From an uncultured Pelagibacteraceae bacterium (GTDB taxonomy: Bacteria > Pseudomonadota > Alphaproteobacteria > Pelagibacterales > Pelagibacteraceae): 42,586 nt of DNA. The translations under genes and the position numbers were made by a program. Under the pieces are notes generated by a model, which was not told the DNA's origin, searched no databases, and worked only from the letters and a program-made list of their open reading frames with translations. Below, piece by piece: positions 28,010 through 36,132 of this stretch. Every line of letters starts with the position of its first letter. Within the stretch, counting starts at the first letter, position 1. The stretch lies in contig CACFVG010000008.1 of assembly GCA_902569725.1 (NCBI GenBank), forward strand, positions 1 through 42,586, read 5' to 3'.

Positions 28010-29179
28010 ATGAAAAAAAAAATTGCAATTTTAGGTTCAACAGGATCAATTGGAAGAAATACGTGTAAAATAATTAATAATAGCAAAAAAGATTTTGATG
28101 TCGTATTTTTATCAACTAATAATAATATTAAAGAGCTATATAAACAGTCAATCAATCTTAACCCAAAAGCTGTAATTATATTCAATATTAAAAAGTTTTT
28201 AAAATTTAAAAATAAATTCATTAAAAAAAAAATTAAAGTTTATAATTCATTTAATGATTTAAAATCATCAATTATAAAAAAAAAAATTGATTATGTCATG
28301 TGTTCCATATCTGGGTTAGCAGGTTTAGATTCTACAATTAACTCAATTAATATTACAAAAAATATTGCTATAGCCAACAAAGAGTCAATTATATGTGCTT
28401 GGAATCTTATAAATAAAAAATTAAAAAGTTGTAAAACAAACTTTATTCCAGTTGATTCTGAGCATTTTTCTATTTGGTCGCTACTACAAAATGAGTCTGT
28501 CGATAAAGTTGAAAAAATAATTATTACTGCTTCTGGGGGTCCTTTTCTTAATTATGACATTAAAAAATTAAAAAATGTTAAACCAAAGGTAGCCACAAAA
28601 CATCCAAATTGGAAAATGGGAAAAAAAATTTCAGTTGACTCGGCTACTCTTATGAATAAAGTTTTTGAAATAATTGAAGCCCAGAGAATTTTTAATATCG
28701 ATATTAATAAATTCGAAATTCTTATACATCCAAAATCATATATACATTCAATAATTAAATTTATTAATGGACAGATTAAAATTTTAGCTCATGATACAGA
28801 TATGAAGATTCCTATATTTAACTCTATTTATCATAAAAAATTGAAAAAAATTAAAACAAATAAAATCGATATTAATTTGCTTAATAACTTAAATTTAAAA
28901 AAGGTTGATTTACAAAAGTATCCTTCAATTAAAATATTAAAAAAGATTAATAATAATAATACATTATTCGAAACTGTATTAATATCTGCAAATGATGAAT
29001 TGGTTGATCTTTATATTAAAAATAAAGTTAATTTTTTAGAGATTAACAAAATTTTAATTAAAGTACTAAGTTATAAAAAATATGCAAAATTAATAAAGGT
29101 AAAACCTAAAAAAATATCTGATATAATAAATTTATCAAAAGAAGTTAGGTTGAAAACTAGAAATCTATGTATACAGTAA
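28010..29179 (+). CDS. dxr: 1-deoxy-D-xylulose 5-phosphate reductoisomerase
   Basis: Dxr (IspC) makes 2-C-methyl-D-erythritol 4-phosphate with NADPH, the first committed step of the MEP isoprenoid pathway that supplies UppS. The nucleotide-binding start ILGSTGSIGRNT (residues 6-17), the NKES motif (about residue 123), the metal and substrate motif PVDSEHFSIWSLL (about residues 147-159), ASGGPF and HPNWKMGKKISVDSATLMNK (about residues 199-218) are all visible. It has 389 residues and is strongly Lys/Asn-rich with an 11-A run at 28276-28286. bamA follows after eight bases; no rseP lies between them. Confidence 0.96.
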   Translation: MKKKIAILGSTGSIGRNTCKIINNSKKDFDVVFLSTNNNIKELYKQSINLNPKAVIIFNIKKFLKFKNKFIKKKIKVYNSFNDLKSSIIKKKIDYVMCSISGLAGLDSTINSINITKNIAIANKESIICAWNLINKKLKSCKTNFIPVDSEHFSIWSLLQNESVDKVEKIIITASGGPFLNYDIKKLKNVKPKVATKHPNWKMGKKISVDSATLMNKVFEIIEAQRIFNIDINKFEILIHPKSYIHSIIKFINGQIKILAHDTDMKIPIFNSIYHKKLKKIKTNKIDINLLNNLNLKKVDLQKYPSIKILKKINNNNTLFETVLISANDELVDLYIKNKVNFLEINKILIKVLSYKKYAKLIKVKPKKISDIINLSKEVRLKTRNLCIQ

Positions 29180-29187
29180 TTATTTGA

Positions 29188-31422
29188 ATGAAAATAATAT
29201 TTAAATCAATAATAGTTTTGTTATTTATTACAATTTCAGCCAATTCCGAAGTTATAAAAGAAATTAAAATTAATGGAAACAAAAGAGTATCTAGTGAAAC
29301 AATTAAAGTTTTCACTGAAATAAAATTAAATACTGATTTAAACAATAATCAATTAAATAATGTTGTTAAAAAACTATACTCAACAAATTTTTTTAGCGAT
29401 GTTGAAATTAACGTCGATAAAAATATTTTGTATATTTCCGTCACAGAGAATCCTGTAATCCAAACATTAAAATTTGAAGGAGTTAAAAATAAAAGAATTG
29501 TAAAATTATTAAAAGACCAAGTTGAAATGAGAGAAAAAAATTCTTTTATTGAAAATAAAGTAAAAAATGATGAAGAAAGAATTATAAATATTTTAAGAAC
29601 AAATGGATATTATTTTTCAAAAGTTATTCCAAAATTAAAAAAAAATCCAAATAACACAGTTGATTTGATTTTTGAAATAGATCTTGGTGACAAAGCTTAT
29701 ATTAAAAAAATTACATTTATCGGAGATAAAAAAATCAAAGAAAATAAATTAAAAAAAGTTATAGTTTCTGAAGAGGCAAAATTTTGGAAATTTGTAAGCC
29801 CAAGAAAATTTTTAGATTTAAATAGAATAAAATTAGATGAAAATTTATTACATAATTTTTATAAAAATAAAGGTTATTATAATGTATCGGTAGAGAGTTC
29901 TTCTGCAAAAATAATTGATGAATCTAATTTTGAATTAATTTTTAATATCAATGCTGGAAAAAAATATTATTTTGGAAATATAGATCTAATCATACCAGAT
30001 GATTACTCACAAGATAGTTTTGAAAAAATTATTGAAGTTCAAAATAAACTTGAGGGTAAAATTTACTCGCTTAGTAAAATAAAACAAATTCTTAACAAAA
30101 TAGATGAAATCGCATTAACAAAGGAATTTGAATTTATTAGCGCCAAATATCAAGAAAATATTGTAGATAATAATATAAATCTTATTATTAAATTAGAAGA
30201 GAGCAAAAAATATTATATAGAGAGAATAAATGTTTTTGGTAACTATATTACTGAAGAAAATGTTATACGAAATTCCTTATTAGTTGATGAAGGTGATGCA
30301 TATAATGAAATATTGGTTAATAAATCTATAAACGAGATAAAATCAAGAAGATTGTTTAAAATTGTTGAAAAATCAATTGAGGATGGTTCTTCAAACGAAT
30401 TGAAGATTATTAATATAAGTGTTGAAGAACAACCCACTGGAGAAATTTTTGCTGGAGCCGGAACAGGTACAAGTGGTTCTTCTTTAAATTTTGGAATTAA
30501 AGAAAATAATTATTTAGGAAAAGGTACAAAAGTAAGTACCAATGCATCTATAAGCAATACATCAGTCCAAGGATCGCTTTCATTTAATAATCCTAATTAC
30601 AAAAATAGTGACAAAAGTTTAAGAACTAGTTTTGAAGCTACACAGATAGATCTAATGTCTAAATTTGGTTATAAATCAACGAAAACAGGCTTTTCAGTAG
30701 GTACAGTGTTTGAACAATATGAAGATATATATTTTTCACCTTCTATTTCCAATTACCTTGAAACTTTAAAAACATCATCCAGCGCTTCTGAGGCTAAGAA
30801 AAAACAAAAAGGTGATTATTTTGATAGTAATTTTAACTATGGTTTATCATTAAATAAATTAAATCAAAATTTTCAACCATCTTCAGGGTTTAAGAGCACA
30901 TTTTTCCAAACATTGCCTATATATTCAGATGATTTAAGTATTTCAAATAAATATGATTTTGCTAAATATTATTCTCCAAATGAAAATGCCATTCTGTCTT
31001 TTAGGTTTTTAGCTCAATCTATAAACTCTCTCTCTGGTGACGATGTAAGAATTTCAAAAAGAATTTACTTACCAAACAAAAGATTAAGAGGATTTGAATT
31101 TGGAAAAATAGGTCCTAAAGATGGACAAGATTTTATAGGAGGAAATTATGCGACTGCATTAAATTTTGCCACAACGCTTCCTGGAATTCTTAAAGATTTA
31201 GAAACAATTGATTTTAGTTTTTTCATTGATTCAGGAAATGTATGGGGTGTTGATTATAGCGATTCAATAGACGACAATAGCAAAATTAGATCCTCTACTG
31301 GTTTAGCGGTAGACTGGTTAACCCCTATAGGCCCATTAAGCTTTTCTTTTGCCAAACCTATAACTAAGGCTGATACAGATAGGACAGAAACTTTCAGATT
31401 TGATATAGGCACAACATTTTAA
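29188..31422 (+). CDS. bamA: Outer membrane protein assembly factor BamA
   Basis: BamA inserts beta-barrel proteins into the outer membrane. It starts with a signal peptide (about residues 1-20, cleavage near ANS). Five POTRA repeats then run to about residue 420, recognisable by repeated patterns such as IKEIKINGNKRVS and YIERINVFGNYITEENVIR. The 16-strand barrel covers about 430-744, with LRGFEFGKIGPKD matching the conserved lock-loop region and the final FRFDIGTTF ending in the phenylalanine expected of outer-membrane proteins. The 744-residue length is normal. skp begins at its last base. Confidence 0.97.
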   Translation: MKIIFKSIIVLLFITISANSEVIKEIKINGNKRVSSETIKVFTEIKLNTDLNNNQLNNVVKKLYSTNFFSDVEINVDKNILYISVTENPVIQTLKFEGVKNKRIVKLLKDQVEMREKNSFIENKVKNDEERIINILRTNGYYFSKVIPKLKKNPNNTVDLIFEIDLGDKAYIKKITFIGDKKIKENKLKKVIVSEEAKFWKFVSPRKFLDLNRIKLDENLLHNFYKNKGYYNVSVESSSAKIIDESNFELIFNINAGKKYYFGNIDLIIPDDYSQDSFEKIIEVQNKLEGKIYSLSKIKQILNKIDEIALTKEFEFISAKYQENIVDNNINLIIKLEESKKYYIERINVFGNYITEENVIRNSLLVDEGDAYNEILVNKSINEIKSRRLFKIVEKSIEDGSSNELKIINISVEEQPTGEIFAGAGTGTSGSSLNFGIKENNYLGKGTKVSTNASISNTSVQGSLSFNNPNYKNSDKSLRTSFEATQIDLMSKFGYKSTKTGFSVGTVFEQYEDIYFSPSISNYLETLKTSSSASEAKKKQKGDYFDSNFNYGLSLNKLNQNFQPSSGFKSTFFQTLPIYSDDLSISNKYDFAKYYSPNENAILSFRFLAQSINSLSGDDVRISKRIYLPNKRLRGFEFGKIGPKDGQDFIGGNYATALNFATTLPGILKDLETIDFSFFIDSGNVWGVDYSDSIDDNSKIRSSTGLAVDWLTPIGPLSFSFAKPITKADTDRTETFRFDIGTTF

Positions 31423-31937
31423 TGAAAAAATATTTTTTATTTTTTCTCTTTCTAGTTTTTTCCACATACTCTTTAGCTGAAGAAAAATTTGTTTATTTAG
31501 ATGTAAATTTTTTATTATCTGAGTCTGAATCAGGTAAGTATATTAATAATGAACTTAATAAAATTAATAATAAGAATATTGAAGAATTTAAAAAAATTGA
31601 AAATTCAATTAAAACAGAAGAAGATAATCTTCTTAAACAAAAAAATATATTAAAAGAAGAAGAATTTAATTCAAAACTTAAAAAATTAAGAGAAAAATAT
31701 AAATCTTATCAAGAATTAAAAAAAAAGAAAAATAATGATTTAAAAAAGTTAAGAGATGATGCGGTAAATCAAATCTTAAAAATTATTAATGATGTATTGA
31801 CTCAATATTCAACAAAAAATAATATTTCATTAGTTATAGAAAAGAAAAATGTAGTTATTGGTAAAACGGAATTAGATATAACAAAAGATATTTTAAATGT
31901 TTTAAATAAAAAAATAAAAAAAGTTGAGATAAATTAA
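31422..31937 (+). CDS. skp: Periplasmic chaperone Skp (OmpH family)
   Basis: Skp binds unfolded outer-membrane proteins in the periplasm and delivers them toward BamA. It has a signal peptide (residues 1-19, ending SLA before EEK). A mature start KFVYLDVNFLLSESESG follows, as in OmpH proteins, then a long charged coiled coil (about residues 45-125) rich in Lys and Glu. Its size of 171 residues and its place directly after bamA support the call more than residue identity does, because the family is weakly conserved. It overlaps bamA and fabZ by one base each. Confidence 0.88.
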   Translation: MKKYFLFFLFLVFSTYSLAEEKFVYLDVNFLLSESESGKYINNELNKINNKNIEEFKKIENSIKTEEDNLLKQKNILKEEEFNSKLKKLREKYKSYQELKKKKNNDLKKLRDDAVNQILKIINDVLTQYSTKNNISLVIEKKNVVIGKTELDITKDILNVLNKKIKKVEIN

Positions 31938-32386
31938 TGAGCAATAGATTAAATAAAAAACAAATTATAGAATTATTACCACACAGAGATCCAATGTTAT
32001 TAATCGATGAATTAATTAATATCAAAAAATTATTTTCTGCAACAGCAATTGTAAATGTCAAAAAGGATAGCTTTTTTGTCCAAGGTCACTTCCCTGGTAA
32101 TCCTGTTATGCCTGGAGTACTTATTGTAGAAGCTTTTGGTCAAGCTGCTGCAGCATTAACAGCTGCTGGTATTGATAAATCAGAATATGAAAATAAATTA
32201 GTTTTTTTGATGAGTGTTGAGAAAGCTAGATTTAGAAATCCCGTTATTCCTGATTGTAAATTAGAATTAAATATTGAAGCAATTAGGTCTCACGGAAGAG
32301 TTTGGAAGTATAAAGGAGAAGCTTTTGTTAATGGTAAAAAAATGGCTGATGCTCAGTGGTCTGCAACAATTGTCGATAGGAAATAA
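31937..32386 (+). CDS. fabZ: 3-hydroxyacyl-[acyl-carrier-protein] dehydratase FabZ
   Basis: FabZ dehydrates beta-hydroxyacyl-ACP in fatty acid synthesis and competes with LpxA and LpxD for the same substrate. The active-site segment GHFPGNPVMPGVLIVEAFGQ (about residues 51-70) shows the catalytic histidine and glutamate. Its N-terminal LLPHRDPMLLIDEL is also typical. The length is 149 residues. It is placed before lpxD rather than between lpxD and lpxA, the more frequent order. It starts at the last base of skp. Confidence 0.97.
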   Translation: MSNRLNKKQIIELLPHRDPMLLIDELINIKKLFSATAIVNVKKDSFFVQGHFPGNPVMPGVLIVEAFGQAAAALTAAGIDKSEYENKLVFLMSVEKARFRNPVIPDCKLELNIEAIRSHGRVWKYKGEAFVNGKKMADAQWSATIVDRK

Positions 32387-32414
32387 TTAGCAATAAATCT
32401 TGATAAGCAATTAA

Positions 32415-32439
32415 AATAAGTTTTGATATTAAACTTATT
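32415..32439 (+). promoter_or_regulatory. Hairpin directly upstream of the lpxD start codon
   Basis: AATAAGTTT (32415-32423) and AAACTTATT (32431-32439) form a perfect nine-base-pair stem with a seven-base loop, ending one base before the lpxD ATG at 32441. No T-run follows, so it does not look like a complete intrinsic terminator. It would cover the ribosome-binding region of lpxD. The stem is AT-rich and such inverted repeats can arise by chance in this composition. It lies in one of the few gaps (54 bases) in this operon. Confidence 0.4.
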
Positions 32440-32440
32440 A

Positions 32441-33421
32441 ATGAATAATCCTTTTTTTAAGAACAAAGGTCCTTATAAAATAGATAATCTTTTAAAGTTA
32501 TCTGGTTTGCAAAATGTTAAAAATTTTAAGAATATTAATGTTTATGATATTAAAGACCTATCAACATCAACATCAAAAGACATTACATTTTTTCATACAA
32601 AAAAATATTTTAAACTTGCATCAAAGACAAATGCACTTTTTTGTATTACCACAGAAAATCTTAAAAATTATTTACCTGAAAAATGTAATAAAATAATTGT
32701 TGATAAAGTTTTAATGGCAACAGCTAAAATTACCAAATTATTCTATCCTAGTTCAGTGACTGATGATTTTGACATTACTTGCAAAGATATAAACAAAACT
32801 TCTTTTAAGAAAAAAGTTAATTTTGGAAAAAATGTGTTAGTTGGTAAAAATGTAAAAATAGGAAAAAATTGTTTAATTGGACATAATTCAATTATAGAAA
32901 AAAATGTTATCATTGGAGATAATTGCTCTATTGGTTCTAATGTGATTTTAAGAAACACTATGGTTAATAATAATGTTTATATTTTAGACGGTTGTGTAAT
33001 TGGTAAAAAAGGTTTTGGTTTTTTTCCAGATAAAAAATTAAATTATAGATACCCTCAAATTGGAATAGTTATAATTAATGACAATGTAGAGATAGGATGT
33101 GGAGCTACTATTGATCGTGGATCAATGTCAAACACTATAATTGGAAAAAATACTTACCTAGATAATCAGGTTCATGTTGCTCATAATGTTAAAATTGGTG
33201 ACAATTGCATTATAGCAGGGCAGGTCGGTTTTGCTGGAAGTTCAACTTTAGGTAGCCATGTTATGATTGGAGGTCAAGCCGGTGTTTCTGGTCATTTAAA
33301 AATTGGCAACAATGTTCAGATAGGTGGTGGAAGTGGTGTAATAAAAGATATACCAGATAACTCTAAAGTAATGGGTTATCCAGCTAAAAATTTAAAAAAT
33401 TTTATAAGAGAAAATAAATGA
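32441..33421 (+). CDS. lpxD: UDP-3-O-acylglucosamine N-acyltransferase LpxD
   Basis: LpxD adds the second 3-hydroxyacyl chain in lipid A synthesis. The N-terminal uridine-binding domain (about residues 1-100) is followed by a left-handed beta helix of hexapeptide repeats, such as VGKNVKIGKNCLIGHN. The catalytic histidine lies in QVHVAHNVKIGDN (about residues 243-255). I place the start at ATG 32441, giving MNNPFFKNKG and 326 residues; the TTG at 32423 would add six residues inside a hairpin and is less likely. It overlaps lpxA by four bases. Confidence 0.95.
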   Translation: MNNPFFKNKGPYKIDNLLKLSGLQNVKNFKNINVYDIKDLSTSTSKDITFFHTKKYFKLASKTNALFCITTENLKNYLPEKCNKIIVDKVLMATAKITKLFYPSSVTDDFDITCKDINKTSFKKKVNFGKNVLVGKNVKIGKNCLIGHNSIIEKNVIIGDNCSIGSNVILRNTMVNNNVYILDGCVIGKKGFGFFPDKKLNYRYPQIGIVIINDNVEIGCGATIDRGSMSNTIIGKNTYLDNQVHVAHNVKIGDNCIIAGQVGFAGSSTLGSHVMIGGQAGVSGHLKIGNNVQIGGGSGVIKDIPDNSKVMGYPAKNLKNFIRENK

Positions 33422-34203
33422 TACACAAAACAGCAGTAGTAGATAGTAAAGCTAAAGTTTCAAGTTCAGTAAAAATTGGAGCTTATTCTGTAATTGGACC
33501 CAATGTTGAAATTGGAGATAATACTATAATTCATTCACAGGTAAATATTGCAGGAAATACCAAAATTGGAAGTGGAAACAAAATTTATCCATTTGTAGCT
33601 ATTGGAAATGATCCCCAGGATTTGAAATATAATGGAGAAGAAGCAAAACTTGTAATTGGAAATAATAATAAAATAAGAGAATATGTAACAATTCATCCAG
33701 GAACATCAGGTGGTGGTGAAATAACTAAAGTTGGAGATAATTGTCTTTTTATGATTTCATCGCATATAGCTCATGATTGTAATGTGGGAAACAATGTAAT
33801 TATTGCAAATAATGTTCCATTAGGTGGTCACGTAACTATTGAAAATAATGTAGTTATAGGAGGAAACTCAGCAGTGCAGCAATTCACTAGAATTGGTCAA
33901 ATGGCAATGATTGGTGGAATGACAGGTGTTTTACACGATGTTATTCCATACGGCCTATCAATAGGAAATAGAAATTATTTACAGGGTCTTAATTTAATTG
34001 GATTAAGAAGAGCTAATTATGAGAACAAAGATATTTTAGGTCTTACAGAAGCATATAAGGAAATTTTTGCTACAAAAAATCTTACAGATAATCTAAGCAA
34101 ATTGAATGGCGAATTTAAAGAAAACCCATTAGTAAAAAATGTTATTGAATTTATAACAAAGGATAAAAAAAGATCTATTTGTACACCTTTTTCAAAGGAT
34201 TAA
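33418..34203 (+). CDS. lpxA: UDP-N-acetylglucosamine acyltransferase LpxA
   Basis: LpxA starts lipid A synthesis by moving a 3-hydroxyacyl group from ACP to UDP-GlcNAc. Hexapeptide repeats fill residues 1-190, and the catalytic histidine is in SSHIAHDCNVGNNVII (about residues 117-132). The segment YGLSIGNRNYLQGLNLIGLRR (about residues 181-201) begins the C-terminal helical domain. It has 261 residues, a normal length. It overlaps lpxD as ATGA and lpxI follows after one base. Confidence 0.97.
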   Translation: MIHKTAVVDSKAKVSSSVKIGAYSVIGPNVEIGDNTIIHSQVNIAGNTKIGSGNKIYPFVAIGNDPQDLKYNGEEAKLVIGNNNKIREYVTIHPGTSGGGEITKVGDNCLFMISSHIAHDCNVGNNVIIANNVPLGGHVTIENNVVIGGNSAVQQFTRIGQMAMIGGMTGVLHDVIPYGLSIGNRNYLQGLNLIGLRRANYENKDILGLTEAYKEIFATKNLTDNLSKLNGEFKENPLVKNVIEFITKDKKRSICTPFSKD

Positions 34204-34204
34204 G

Positions 34205-34999
34205 ATGATTGGTTTGATATTTGGAGAGACTAACTTTCCAATAGAAATTCTAAAAAAAATAAAGAAAAAAAGATTCAATTATTTAATAATTGATTTATCT
34301 AAATCAAAAAAATTTAAAAAAGATAAAAAATCATATTCCGTTTCAATCGGAGAGTTTGGTAAAATTATCAACATTTTAAAAGATAATAATTGTAAAAAAG
34401 TACTTTTCGCTGGCAAAGTCTCAAAACCAAATTTTTCAAAACTTAAACTCGATTTAAAAGGTATTTATTATATGCCAAGAATAATAAAAGCCTCAAAAGA
34501 TGGTGATGCAGCTATATTTAAAGAAATTATTAATATATTGAAACGCCAATCAATTAAAACAATAAGTTCGATATCATTTAATCCAGAATTATCACTAAAG
34601 AAAGGAAACTATTCAAAAATAAAACCTAACAAAGATGATAAACAAGATATTAAAAAGGCAATTGTCACTCTTAATGGACTAAGTAAGTATAACTTTAGTC
34701 AAGGAACAGTAGTTAGAAAAAATAAAGTTATAGCCATTGAAGGTAAAGAAGGAACGGAAAAAATGCTCAAAAAATGTAAAAAAAAAGAGTATAAAAAGGA
34801 AGGCGTTTTAGTAAAATTTCCAAAAAAAAAACAAGATCTTAGAATTGACTTACCTACAGTAGGTTTAAAAACATTAAAACATTGTAGTATGGCTGGTCTT
34901 AAAGGCATAGTGCTAAAGAACAATCAGAATGTATTTTTAGATAAAAATAAATGCTTAAATTGGGCTAACAAAAATAAAATGTTTATTACAGTTAAATGA
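34205..34999 (+). CDS. lpxI: UDP-2,3-diacylglucosamine diphosphatase LpxI
   Basis: LpxI cleaves UDP-2,3-diacylglucosamine to lipid X in lipid A synthesis; it replaces the unrelated LpxH in alphaproteobacteria. The N-terminal GLIFGETNFPIEILKK, the central ASKDGDAAIFKEI (about residues 97-109), SQGTVVRKNKVIAIEGKEGT (about residues 163-182) and the C-terminal DLPTVGLKTLKHC (about residues 217-229) match the family. It has 264 residues and lies between lpxA and lpxB, the usual place. The protein is very lysine-rich. It overlaps lpxB by four bases. Confidence 0.92.
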   Translation: MIGLIFGETNFPIEILKKIKKKRFNYLIIDLSKSKKFKKDKKSYSVSIGEFGKIINILKDNNCKKVLFAGKVSKPNFSKLKLDLKGIYYMPRIIKASKDGDAAIFKEIINILKRQSIKTISSISFNPELSLKKGNYSKIKPNKDDKQDIKKAIVTLNGLSKYNFSQGTVVRKNKVIAIEGKEGTEKMLKKCKKKEYKKEGVLVKFPKKKQDLRIDLPTVGLKTLKHCSMAGLKGIVLKNNQNVFLDKNKCLNWANKNKMFITVK

Positions 35000-36132
35000 A
35001 AAAGATATTTATACTTACTGGAGAGCCATCAGGCGATAAATTAGCATCAACTGTTATTTCTAAATTAATACAAAAGAATTCAGATATTGAATATTCTTGT
35101 GTTGGTGGAGCGCATTTAAATTCTTTAGGCATAAAATCGATATATGACCTAAAAGAAATTACATATATAGGTTTTACAAGTGTTTTACTTAATATATTTA
35201 AAATAAAAAAAAAAATTAACGAAACTGTACATAAAATAATAGAATTTAAACCTGATATTTTATTTAGTGTTGATAGTCCTGATTTCACACTAAGAGTTGC
35301 TAATAAAGTCAAGAAAATCAACCCTAATATAAGAATAGTGCATTATGTTGCACCTCAAGTTTGGGTCTGGAGAGAGGGTAGAGTAAAGAAATTTAAAAAA
35401 TTTTTAGACCACATACTTTTATTATTCAATTTTGAAAAGAAATATTTTGATAAAGAAAATATTAATAATACATTTGTAGGACATCCGTTACTTGAAAAAA
35501 CTATTAAATCAAAAACTGATTTATCAAATTTAATTCCAAAAAATAAAAAAATTATTTCTCTATTTGCAGGAAGTAGATCATCTGAAGTTTCTATACTTTT
35601 GCCAATTTTAATAGACTTTATAAAACTTATGAATGATAAATTTAATGATTATTTATTTGTATTTCATACAACTGAAGAAAATAAAAATTATGTAAATGAT
35701 AATATTAAGTTAACTAACTTAGATAATATTCAAGTTATTTCTGATGAAAATATTAAATCACAAATATTATCGAACTCTGTTTTTGCAGTTTCTAAATCTG
35801 GTACAGTTTCACTAGAAATTTGTAATGCAAAAATTCCATTAATTATTATTTATAAAATGAATTTTTTAAATTTTATTTTTGTTAAATTATTAGTAAAAAT
35901 TAAATATGCCAATATTATTAATATAATTAACAATAAAGAAGTTATTCCTGAACTTATTCAAAACGAATGTAACCCTAAAGAAATTTTTAAATCAGTTGTT
36001 TATTTTCTAAAAAATCCAGTACTTATGGATAAGCAAATTAATGATTTTAGTAATACTTTAGATGAAATTAGATCTAAAACATCATCTGCAGATGAGGCTT
36101 CATCAGTTTTATCAAGTTATCTTATTTCGTAA
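34996..36132 (+). CDS. lpxB: Lipid-A-disaccharide synthase LpxB
   Basis: LpxB joins lipid X and UDP-2,3-diacylglucosamine to form the lipid A disaccharide at the inner membrane. The N-terminal GEPSGDKLAS (about residues 8-17), PQVWVWREGRVKK (about residues 120-132), TFVGHPLLEK (about residues 157-166) and the nucleotide-sugar loop LFAGSRSSEV (about residues 190-199) are diagnostic. It has 378 residues. An 11-A run lies at 35205-35215. It closes the plus-strand operon and its last 21 bases overlap the 3' end of gltX on the opposite strand, with no terminator visible between them. Confidence 0.96.
   Translation: MKKIFILTGEPSGDKLASTVISKLIQKNSDIEYSCVGGAHLNSLGIKSIYDLKEITYIGFTSVLLNIFKIKKKINETVHKIIEFKPDILFSVDSPDFTLRVANKVKKINPNIRIVHYVAPQVWVWREGRVKKFKKFLDHILLLFNFEKKYFDKENINNTFVGHPLLEKTIKSKTDLSNLIPKNKKIISLFAGSRSSEVSILLPILIDFIKLMNDKFNDYLFVFHTTEENKNYVNDNIKLTNLDNIQVISDENIKSQILSNSVFAVSKSGTVSLEICNAKIPLIIIYKMNFLNFIFVKLLVKIKYANIINIINNKEVIPELIQNECNPKEIFKSVVYFLKNPVLMDKQINDFSNTLDEIRSKTSSADEASSVLSSYLIS

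Noticed and set aside
32423-32440. TTG start for LpxD at 32423
   Set aside because: It would sit inside the hairpin stem, has a rare start codon, and adds residues not expected before the NNPFF start.
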